Source: an uncultured bacterium (GTDB taxonomy: Bacteria; Bacteroidota; Bacteroidia; Bacteroidales; CAIWKO01). Taken from it: a DNA stretch of 40,711 nucleotides. The translations under genes were made by a program, and so were the position numbers. This document shows positions 35,171-40,711 of this stretch, piece after piece (the first letter of the stretch is position 1; every line of letters starts with the position of its first letter). Under the pieces are notes generated by a model that was not told the DNA's origin, did not search any database, and worked only from the letters and a program-made list of their open reading frames with translations. The DNA is taken from the NCBI GenBank assembly GCA_903862465.1, contig CAIOYH010000184.1, positions 1 through 40,711 of the forward strand, written 5' to 3'.

Positions 35171-36442
35171 TTAATTGATAATCTCAAACCCCGTATAGCT
35201 GATGAGCGCTTTCGGGATTACAATTCCCGCTTCGGTTTGATTGTTTTCGAGCAATGAAGCTACTATTCTTGGTAACGCTAAAGCACTTCCGTTTAGTGTA
35301 TGCGCCAAGTTAATTTTGCCGTCGTCGCTCTTGTAGCGAAGCTTCATCCTGTTGGCTTGATAGCTTTCGAAGTTAGACACGGAACTCACTTCGAGCCATC
35401 TTTGTTGTGCCGCCGACCACACTTCCATGTCGTAGGTCAACGCCGATGTAAAACTCATGTCACCTCCGCAAAGTTTCAACACGCGGAATGGAAGCTCAAG
35501 CTTGCGAAGCAACCCGCACACATATTCGCGCATCTCTTCCAAGGTTTCGTAGGATTTGTCGGGATGTTGAATCTGTACGATTTCCACTTTATCAAACTGA
35601 TGGAGTCGGTTCAAGCCTCTGACGTCTTTGCCATAGGAGCCGGCTTCCCTGCGGAAACACGCCGAATATGCCACATTCTTTATCGGAAAATCTTTTTCTT
35701 TCAAAATCATATCGCGATACAAATTCGTCACGGGCACTTCTGCGGTTGGGATTAAATACAAATTATCAATCTGCGCATGATACATTTGTCCGTCTTTGTC
35801 GGGCAATTGTCCTGTGCCATACGCTGACGCTTCGTTCACCATCAAGGGGGGCTGAATTTCAGTGAAACCTGCTGCCACGGCATTATCTAAAAAGAAATTG
35901 ATTAATGCCCGTTGCAAACGCGCGCCTTTACCTTTATATACAGGAAAGCCCGCCCCCGTGATTTTGTTGCCCAATTCGAAATCAATCAGGTTATATCTTG
36001 CCGCCAAATCCCAATGGGGCACGGCTGACTCAGCCAATTCGGGCATTTTGCCTTCGGAATACACTATCTCGTTATCCTCGGGAGTTTTGCCCGGTTTGAT
36101 GGAACTATGAGGCGGATTGGGCAATTGCACCAACAAGCCATTCAAAGTTGATTCCAAACCATTGAGTTTTTCTTCCAAATCTTTCGCGGTCTTTTTCAGT
36201 TCCACGGTGGTTTCTTTGAGTGCATTGGCTTCTTGAGCCTTGCCCGACTTGAAAAACTCGCCTATCGTTTTGGCTATTTTGTTCGATTCGGCGAGGTTAT
36301 CATCCAAGGTCTTTTGCGTGAAGCGACGTTCGTCGTCACATTTCAGGATTTCGTCCACCAAGCTTTTTGCGTTATAGTTTTTCAATGCCAATCGTTCGAT
36401 GATTGCTTGTGGATCGTTGCGTAATATGCTTAATTGTATCAT
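35171..36442 (-). CDS. serS: Seryl-tRNA synthetase
   Basis: 423 residues, class II synthetase that charges tRNA-Ser. N-terminal coiled-coil arm (about 30-105), then motif 2 FRREAGSYGKDVRGLNRLHQF, LCGGDMSFTSALTYDMEVW, EVSSVSNFESYQANRM and motif 3 NGSALALPRIVASLLEN. A -7 element TATTTTTG lies 18 bases upstream. First gene of a run ending with rsmA. Confidence 0.97.
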   Translation of the reverse strand: MIQLSILRNDPQAIIERLALKNYNAKSLVDEILKCDDERRFTQKTLDDNLAESNKIAKTIGEFFKSGKAQEANALKETTVELKKTAKDLEEKLNGLESTLNGLLVQLPNPPHSSIKPGKTPEDNEIVYSEGKMPELAESAVPHWDLAARYNLIDFELGNKITGAGFPVYKGKGARLQRALINFFLDNAVAAGFTEIQPPLMVNEASAYGTGQLPDKDGQMYHAQIDNLYLIPTAEVPVTNLYRDMILKEKDFPIKNVAYSACFRREAGSYGKDVRGLNRLHQFDKVEIVQIQHPDKSYETLEEMREYVCGLLRKLELPFRVLKLCGGDMSFTSALTYDMEVWSAAQQRWLEVSSVSNFESYQANRMKLRYKSDDGKINLAHTLNGSALALPRIVASLLENNQTEAGIVIPKALISYTGFEIIN

Positions 36443-36459
36443 AGCGTAATTTTTTTCTG

Positions 36460-36467
36460 CAAAAATA
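36460..36467 (-). promoter_or_regulatory. -7 element of serS
   Basis: TATTTTTG on the minus strand, 18 bases before the serS ATG, with a TTTG about 22 bases further upstream. It lies just downstream of the rpmA terminator. Confidence 0.55.
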
Positions 36468-36487
36468 ATTGAAATAATGAATAGGGG

Positions 36488-36528
36488 CTCAAAAAAAATC
36501 TCCGATCACAAGAGTAACCGGAGATTTT
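36488..36528 (-). terminator. Intrinsic terminator after rplU-rpmA
   Basis: On the minus strand AAAATCTCCG pairs perfectly with CGGAGATTTT across a 14-base loop and runs into eight T residues. It begins 20 bases after the rpmA stop and separates the ribosomal operon from serS. Confidence 0.88.
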
Positions 36529-36547
36529 TAAAGAAAATATGTCTTTA

Positions 36548-36856
36548 TTAATTTTGAACGATTTCTTCTTGCTCCATCATTTGAACCATTTCTTGTTGTT
36601 CCATCATAGGAATGATAGATACATAAGAACGTGCATCTTTTTTCTTTTTGAATTCAACGATGCCGTCAACCAATGCAAACAAGGTATGATCTTTGCCAAT
36701 GCCCATGTTTAAACCGGGGTGATGTAGCGTGCCTCTTTGACGAGCAATGATGTTGCCTGCCATAGCGAACTGTCCGCCATATATTTTTATACCTAAGCGT
36801 TTACTGTGCGATTCGCGACCGTTCGTCGAACTACCCGCACCTTTTTTGTGTGCCAT
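36548..36856 (-). CDS. rpmA: Ribosomal protein L27
   Basis: 102 residues, part of the 50S subunit near the peptidyl-transferase centre. Clear family start [16 protein letters not shown] and block [18 protein letters not shown]. The start carries no cleavable leader of the Firmicutes type. The tail is longer than the usual 85-90 residues: the last 19 residues contain a nine-residue unit twice (MMEQQEMVQ and MMEQEEIVQ), acidic and Met-rich. The DNA there is a 27-bp tandem duplication. It follows rplU by 27 bases. Confidence 0.96.
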   Translation of the reverse strand: MAHKKGAGSSTNGRESHSKRLGIKIYGGQFAMAGNIIARQRGTLHHPGLNMGIGKDHTLFALVDGIVEFKKKKDARSYVSIIPMMEQQEMVQMMEQEEIVQN

Positions 36857-36883
36857 ATAGAATTAATTTATTAAAGTTTATAA

Positions 36884-37195
36884 CTAAGCATTAATCGCTT
36901 CTATCTGAATTTTGGTCAGATATTGACGGTGGCCATTTGATTTTTGATAGCCTTTTCTTCTTTTTTTCTTGAAAACAATTACTTTATCACCTTTCAAATG
37001 GGAGAGGATTTTTGCCGAAATCGTAGCGCCTTCCACACGGGGAGCGCCTACGGCAACCTTGCCTGCATTTTCGATGAGTAATACTTTGTCAAAAGTAACG
37101 GATGAGCCTTCTTCGCCTTCTAAACGGTGAACAAATACTTCCTGTTCTTTTTCTACTTTGAATTGTTGTCCTGCTATATCAACTATTGCGTACAT
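36884..37195 (-). CDS. rplU: Ribosomal protein L21
   Basis: 103 residues from [18 protein letters not shown], the normal family start. [15 protein letters not shown] is the conserved RNA-binding C-terminal block. The track start at 37240 lies upstream of the promoter element and is rejected. Forms the usual rplU-rpmA operon. Confidence 0.96.
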   Translation of the reverse strand: MYAIVDIAGQQFKVEKEQEVFVHRLEGEEGSSVTFDKVLLIENAGKVAVGAPRVEGATISAKILSHLKGDKVIVFKKKRRKGYQKSNGHRQYLTKIQIEAINA

Positions 37196-37229
37196 TGTAA
37201 AGATTTTAACGTTTTTAAAAAATGGACTG

Positions 37230-37237
37230 CAAAGATA
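37230..37237 (-). promoter_or_regulatory. -7 element of rplU-rpmA
   Basis: TATCTTTG on the minus strand, with TTGG about 16 bases upstream (TTG at 37254-37256). It gives a leader of about 28 bases and fixes the rplU start at 37195. Confidence 0.7.
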
Positions 37238-37287
37238 CACCTTTTTTTAATACCAACTAATTTTGTTGTGATTATTTTTCACTTTTT

Positions 37288-37665
37288 TTATTTGGAGGGG
37301 GGATTTATTTGGGAGGAAATGGGGGTTTGGGCTTGTTGGAACAAGCGACTTGTATATGATGTTAATAATGAAAATTGCACGCCACGATGCAACTTCACAC
37401 GATAGCCAACCGAAATAATAACATCTAAATTATAAAACACTACGGGCTTGTCAGAATTTGTAATATGCATTTTTTGCATATTGCTTTCTTTATCCAATTC
37501 GCCTTCAGCAAAAACATTTTTTATATGTCGGGAAATAACAGATTGGTCGCGCTGAAACAAGCTTACGATTTGTTCCTGAGTAAGCCATACCGTTTCGTTT
37601 TCAAATCGGGTTTGAATCTTGGTGTGTCCGTCGTCGGTTTGATAGATTAATATTTCAGAACTCAT
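37288..37665 (-). pseudogene. Truncated RhuM-family gene
   Basis: The first 90 or so residues match the RhuM family (IYQTDDGHTKIQTRFENETVWL, LFQRDQSVISRHIKNVF, FYNLDVIISVGYRVKLHRGVQF). In full-length members this is followed by RIWAT and about 200 more residues. Here the frame instead gives an unrelated tail (SLLTSYTSRLFQQ...NPPSK), and the next gene begins within 100 bases. It is therefore a remnant with only the DNA-binding-like N-terminal part. A TATCTTTG element 13 bases upstream means it may still be transcribed. RhuM genes are often carried on accessory islands. Confidence 0.7.
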
Positions 37666-37677
37666 ATTCTTTTTTTA

Positions 37678-37685
37678 CAAAGATA
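37678..37685 (-). promoter_or_regulatory. -7 element of the truncated rhuM gene
   Basis: TATCTTTG, 12 bases before the ATG at 37665. It is the edge of the 191-bp direct repeat. Confidence 0.55.
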
Positions 37686-37868
37686 TAAATTATTTTTCAT
37701 CCATAGCCCATCAATCAGCAACAACCACCTTTTTCGTCTCCACAAATTTCCCATCCAAGCTCACGCGCAGAAAATAAAACCCGGTGGCTATGCCCGCCCT
37801 ATCCAATGTGATTTTGTTGCAGTCTTTATAGGATTTTTGTTGAATGATTTTGCCTTGCAGGTCTATGA
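37678..37868. repeat. 191-bp direct repeat, copy 1 (T9SS tail plus promoter)
   Basis: About 97% identical to 38860-39050 and in the same orientation. It contains, on the minus strand, the last 50 codons of a T9SS domain, its stop, and a TATCTTTG element serving the next gene. The pair brackets the MORN/TonB-C gene. Confidence 0.93.
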
Positions 37869-37880
37869 TGCATAACGTTT
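37711..37880 (-). pseudogene. Remnant of a T9SS sorting domain
   Basis: In frame to a TGA at 37711-37713 it encodes IIDLQGKIIQQKSY ... GIATGFYFLRV ... KKVVVAD, almost identical to the tail of the gene at 38893. A TAA lies in frame a few codons upstream and there is no start. It is the dead 3' end of a lost paralogue or a copied tail. Confidence 0.88.
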
Positions 37881-37885
37881 AGCAG

Positions 37886-37947
37886 CCTTGCTGCGTGCAC
37901 TCAAAGATAATACTTTTAATGTTAGGTTTTAATCGCATGCAGCAAGG
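37886..37947. repeat. Inverted repeat with 13-bp arms
   Basis: CCTTGCTGCGTGC (37886-37898) and GCATGCAGCAAGG (37935-37947) pair at 12 of 13 positions around a 36-base loop. It lies between the sorting-domain remnant and the next gene's stop. Another TATCTTTG on the minus strand is inside the loop (37902-37909). Confidence 0.7.
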
Positions 37948-37964
37948 GTGTTGTTTGCAGTAGT

Positions 37965-38762
37965 TTAGTGCAATTTAAATGTTATTGGCAAATTTATCTG
38001 TATTTTGACAGGCTTACCCTCTATACGACCCGGTTTCCATTTCGGCATGATACTTACAACATCAACAGCTGCACTATTAAGAAGTATATCAACACCTTTC
38101 ACAATTTTAATATCCTTTATTCTTCCTTTTTCATCAACAACAAATGAAACATAAACGATACCCTGTATTCCTCTTGCCCATGCTTTCTCAGGGTAAATCA
38201 AATTATCGGTCAAAAACTTTTTCATTTTTTGTTCTCCTCCTTTGAATTCAGGCATTTCTTCTTGTGCAAAGTAGGCTGTATCGGTCCCTGCATTAGTAAA
38301 GCAATTACCTGATAACTGTAACCCTTTAGAATAGTTTTCAGATCTTTTCAGTTTTCCGTCAGGGTAATAGTATAATGCATTCCCGTCTATTTTACCGTCA
38401 TCAATAAAACTCCTCGTATAATACAATTGACCATTTGCATAATATTGATTCCATGTCCCACTTCTTTTGTTATTTGTGTATTTGCCTTGACTTTTCAACT
38501 TTCCATTTTCATCGAAATAACAATAGTCGCCCACTTTAAATAAAGAATCATTCGAAAGACTATAACCTGTCATTTGAATTACACCGCTTTTATAATGATC
38601 AATAACTTTAAATCCTAAACTATCTTTTGATTGCAGCCGATAAAAAACAGCTTTGTCTTTTGTGGTTTTATGCCAAAACTCGTTGAACCAGATTGTATCC
38701 TGCCCTGAAACTCTTAAGAAAGAGAATAGTATTGAGATTGCTATAATTGTTCTTCTTTTCAT
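37965..38762 (-). CDS. Exported MORN-repeat protein with TonB C-terminal domain
   Basis: 265 residues from the Met at 38762, which starts a signal peptide (MKRRTIIAISILFSFLRVSG). The track start at 38936 overlaps the upstream gene and has no signal. MORN-like units (YFDENGKLKSQGKYTNNKRSGTWNQYY, YYYPDGKLKRSENY) fill about 65-150. A TonB-C domain covers about 170-265 (MPEFKGGEQKMKKFL, GIQGIVYVSFVVDEKGRIKDIKIVKG, PKWKPGRIEGKPVKI). It lacks the N-terminal anchor and Pro-rich spacer of true TonB, so it probably does not energise transporters. It lies between the two copies of the 191-bp direct repeat. Confidence 0.8.
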   Translation of the reverse strand: MKRRTIIAISILFSFLRVSGQDTIWFNEFWHKTTKDKAVFYRLQSKDSLGFKVIDHYKSGVIQMTGYSLSNDSLFKVGDYCYFDENGKLKSQGKYTNNKRSGTWNQYYANGQLYYTRSFIDDGKIDGNALYYYPDGKLKRSENYSKGLQLSGNCFTNAGTDTAYFAQEEMPEFKGGEQKMKKFLTDNLIYPEKAWARGIQGIVYVSFVVDEKGRIKDIKIVKGVDILLNSAAVDVVSIMPKWKPGRIEGKPVKIQINLPITFKLH

Positions 38763-38859
38763 TTTAATTACTGCTAACTTATTTATTGCCCCCAGTCCAT
38801 TTGTAAGCGTTTGTAAATGCATATAAGGCTTTTCATTTTCATGGTTTATAATATAGGTG

Positions 38860-38867
38860 CAAAGATA
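38860..38867 (-). promoter_or_regulatory. -7 element of the MORN/TonB-C gene
   Basis: TATCTTTG on the minus strand, just past the stop of the upstream gene, giving a leader of about 90 bases to the start at 38762. Confidence 0.5.
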
Positions 38868-39050
38868 TAAATTATTTTTCATCCATAGCCCATCAATCAG
38901 CAACAACCACCTTTTTCGTCTCCACAAATTTCCCATCCAAGTTCACGCGCAGAAAATAAAACCCGGTGGCGATGCCCGCCCTATCCAAAGTGATTTTGTT
39001 GCAGTCGTGATAGGATTTTTGTTGAATGATTTTGCCTTGCAAGTCTATGA
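38860..39050. repeat. 191-bp direct repeat, copy 2
   Basis: Partner of 37678-37868, offset 1182 bases, about six differences. It covers the 3' end of the gene at 38893 and the TATCTTTG (38860-38867) that would serve the MORN/TonB-C gene. Confidence 0.93.
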
Positions 39051-40323
39051 GGGATAGGTCGAGGGTTTGGTAGGTTTTGTCGAAGGAGATTTGGGTGGAG
39101 GTGGAGAAGGGGTTGGGATATATTGTAATTCTATTATCTTTTGGTAATGAATAATCATTTATTCCAGCGACATTTCCGCTTTCGTTTGTTTTAATCAAGT
39201 AAATATCATCTGCATTTCCGAAACTACTTGTTTTTCCAGTTATTATATATCCATTATCAGATGTTTGTTGGGCACAGCTACCCCAATCAACCCCTGTGCC
39301 GCCGAAAGTTCGTGTCCATAGTGTATCTCCTACCATATCCGTTTTTATAATATATACATCTTCATTGCCATTTCCAAAACTATTCGTAGATCCAGTGATA
39401 ATATATCCTAAATCATTAGTTTGCTGAGTAATTTGACCCCATTCATCATTTACACCGCCGTATGTTTTCATCCAAATTTCTTCTCCGTAACTCTGCAATT
39501 TGCACATAAAAATATCGTACCCACCTGCACCATAACTATTTGTAACACCAGAAATCATTATACTTCCATCACTTAATTCTAACGCTGAAAAACCCCAATC
39601 ATCACCTGAACCTCCTATTACTTTAGTCCAAAGTGTATCTCCACTAATATTTGTTTTTATTAAAAAAATATCTTTTGTATTACTTACAAATGTAATTGAA
39701 GTAGTGCCTGTAATTAAAAAGCCTCCGTCATTTGTTTGAATAATATTAGAACCCAGATTACTAATTTTTTTCTGGTACGTTTTAGTCCAAAGTGTATCGC
39801 CTAGTTCATTTATTCTAATTAAATAAATGCTACTTGATGCACTACCATAACTTGTTGTATTACCTAGTAGAGCAAATCCATGGTCAATTGTTTGTAAAAT
39901 AGCAGTACAATCATCATAGTTGTTACCCCCATAATTTCGCGTCCATAAAGTATCCCCGTTTTGATTTATTTTAATACAATATGCATTATAATCAGGCAAG
40001 TCAAAGCTACTTGTAAGTCCTCCGATAATGTATCCATTATCATAAGTTTTTTTAAGAGCAGTTGTTTGATCATCCCCTAGTCCTCCATAAGTTTTTGTCC
40101 AAACAGAATTGCCCAAACCATCTGTTTTGATAATATAAATATCGTGACCACCAGCTCCATAACTTTGTGTATATCCTGATATTATATATCCGCCATCTTC
40201 TGTTTGAAATACATAATTGCCGTGTTCATCACTGGTTCCTCCATAATGCTTTTCAAACATTATTTGCGAATAAACAAAAACACTTGCCAATAAAAAAGAA
40301 AAAGAAAGTATCAATTTTTTCAT
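38893..40323 (-). CDS. Secreted repeat protein (propeller-like) with T9SS tail
   Basis: 476 residues from MKKLILSFSFLLASVFVYSQ, a signal peptide. The body (about 20-400) has seven or eight repeats of about 50 residues with the pattern DGGYIISGYTQSYGAGGHDIYIIKTDGLG...WTKTYGG, a likely beta-propeller seen in many Bacteroidota surface proteins. T9SS domain at the end (IYPNPFSTSTQISF ... GFYFLRV). The track start at 40377 adds 18 residues before the signal peptide; a Met two codons earlier (40329) is also possible. A TACCTTTG element is at 40401-40408. The last 50 codons are duplicated at 37711. Confidence 0.85.
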   Translation of the reverse strand: MKKLILSFSFLLASVFVYSQIMFEKHYGGTSDEHGNYVFQTEDGGYIISGYTQSYGAGGHDIYIIKTDGLGNSVWTKTYGGLGDDQTTALKKTYDNGYIIGGLTSSFDLPDYNAYCIKINQNGDTLWTRNYGGNNYDDCTAILQTIDHGFALLGNTTSYGSASSSIYLIRINELGDTLWTKTYQKKISNLGSNIIQTNDGGFLITGTTSITFVSNTKDIFLIKTNISGDTLWTKVIGGSGDDWGFSALELSDGSIMISGVTNSYGAGGYDIFMCKLQSYGEEIWMKTYGGVNDEWGQITQQTNDLGYIITGSTNSFGNGNEDVYIIKTDMVGDTLWTRTFGGTGVDWGSCAQQTSDNGYIITGKTSSFGNADDIYLIKTNESGNVAGINDYSLPKDNRITIYPNPFSTSTQISFDKTYQTLDLSLIDLQGKIIQQKSYHDCNKITLDRAGIATGFYFLRVNLDGKFVETKKVVVAD

Positions 40324-40400
40324 ACCCATATTTTTTAAATGTACACTATACCTTATTACATACTCGCCTCTTTTCATTTGGCAGTATATAAATATAGGGA

Positions 40401-40408
40401 CAAAGGTA
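40401..40408 (-). promoter_or_regulatory. -7 element of the T9SS repeat-protein gene
   Basis: TACCTTTG on the minus strand, giving a leader of roughly 70 bases to the start at 40323. Confidence 0.55.
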
Positions 40409-40458
40409 TGGAAAATTATAATGCAAAGAAATATTTATTCTTATACATTATAATATAT

Positions 40459-40515
40459 ATCAAAAAAAATCACTCAATCGCTCATCTGATGAAGGATGGC
40501 GACTAAGTGATTTCG
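40459..40515 (-). terminator. Intrinsic terminator of the gene at the right edge
   Basis: On the minus strand AAATCACTTAGTCGC pairs with GCGATTGAGTGATTT (13 of 15) across a 17-base loop, followed by eight T residues. It lies about 30 bases after the stop of the partial gene at 40543. Confidence 0.85.
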
Positions 40516-40542
40516 GTTTTTTCTGTGATGGGCAACGTGGTT

Positions 40543-40711
40543 TTAGCTGATGTTTTCGCCCACAGGTCCTGTCCACAGACCGTTGCGGTCGGGACGTTTG
40601 GTGTTGATGAAGCGTGCAAAACATTGAAAATGGTTGCCGCCATGGTCCACGCCAAAGTTCATTTGGAAGATGGCTTTGGTCGAAATTAATGTCTTGGCAC
40701 CATCTTCAGGA
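40543..40711 (-). CDS. 3' end of an unidentified protein (partial)
   Basis: An open frame enters from the right edge on the minus strand and ends with TAA at 40543-40545, giving 55 residues. It includes QMNFGVDHGGNHFQCFARF and NTKRPDRNGLWTGPVGENIS. The end (FARFINTK...GLWTGP) is like the last strands of Fn3-type or phage-like tail domains with ARWxNTRGExGPWS, a weak resemblance from memory. A good terminator follows, which supports a real gene. The track ORF at 40507-40689 is its shadow. Confidence 0.65.
   Translation of the reverse strand, partial: PEDGAKTLISTKAIFQMNFGVDHGGNHFQCFARFINTKRPDRNGLWTGPVGENIS

Noticed and set aside
37965-38762. True TonB
   Set aside because: No N-terminal membrane anchor with a Pro-rich spacer, and no ExbB/ExbD nearby.

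Overview
This looks like a Bacteroidota chromosome segment. The evidence is six proteins with C-terminal type IX secretion (T9SS) sorting domains, many TAnnTTTG promoter elements a short distance upstream of start codons, little Shine-Dalgarno signal, low GC, and Bacteroidota-type Kup, Tgt, L27 and L21. No tRNA or rRNA was seen. Names rest on motifs read by eye; no database search was possible.

Layout. (1) 1-123: the 3' end of an unknown gene, then a repeat island. (2) 708-10415, minus strand: five secreted proteins, namely two purple-acid-phosphatase-like metallophosphoesterases flanking two arylsulfotransferase-like proteins and a DUF1566/SUMF1-fold protein, all with T9SS tails. Upstream is an ECF sigma / one-TM anti-sigma-like / CpxP-like sensor trio (10497-11921). 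(3) 12492-16956, plus strand: an McrBC type IV restriction system with an EVE domain in McrB, with repeat arrays on both sides. (4) 18110-23460: a metal-binding lipoprotein, a cysteine dioxygenase, and a four-gene unit (ABC ATPase, Cys-rich GTPase, NifS-like cysteine desulfurase, Cys-rich Fe-S protein) divergent from a Crp/Fnr regulator. This resembles an uncharacterised sulfur or metal-cofactor system. (5) 24248-28332: Kup potassium transporter with a KdpDE-like two-component system and a perfect hairpin directly before the kup start. (6) 28954-37195: housekeeping genes (tgt, glycosyltransferase plus ECF sigma, rsmA, TPR protein, lipoprotein, serS, rpmA, rplU). (7) 37288-40711: a truncated RhuM gene, a T9SS-tail remnant, a MORN/TonB-C protein, a T9SS repeat protein and the 3' end of one more gene.

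The most unusual feature is in the intergenic DNA. Five gaps hold tandem arrays with a 21-bp period (260-469, 2665-2770, 12161-12370, 17387-17905, 23708-23959). Each has a completely different unit sequence but the same design: a conserved core plus a short variable linker. A sixth gap has a 43-bp array (28728-28899). Copies of a dispersed element (R1) lie within a few hundred bases of most arrays. A second family (R2) is a 119-bp MITE-like element with about 15-bp inverted ends. Repeats even supply the stop codons of two genes. The shared period without shared sequence suggests one process that makes or keeps 21-bp arrays.
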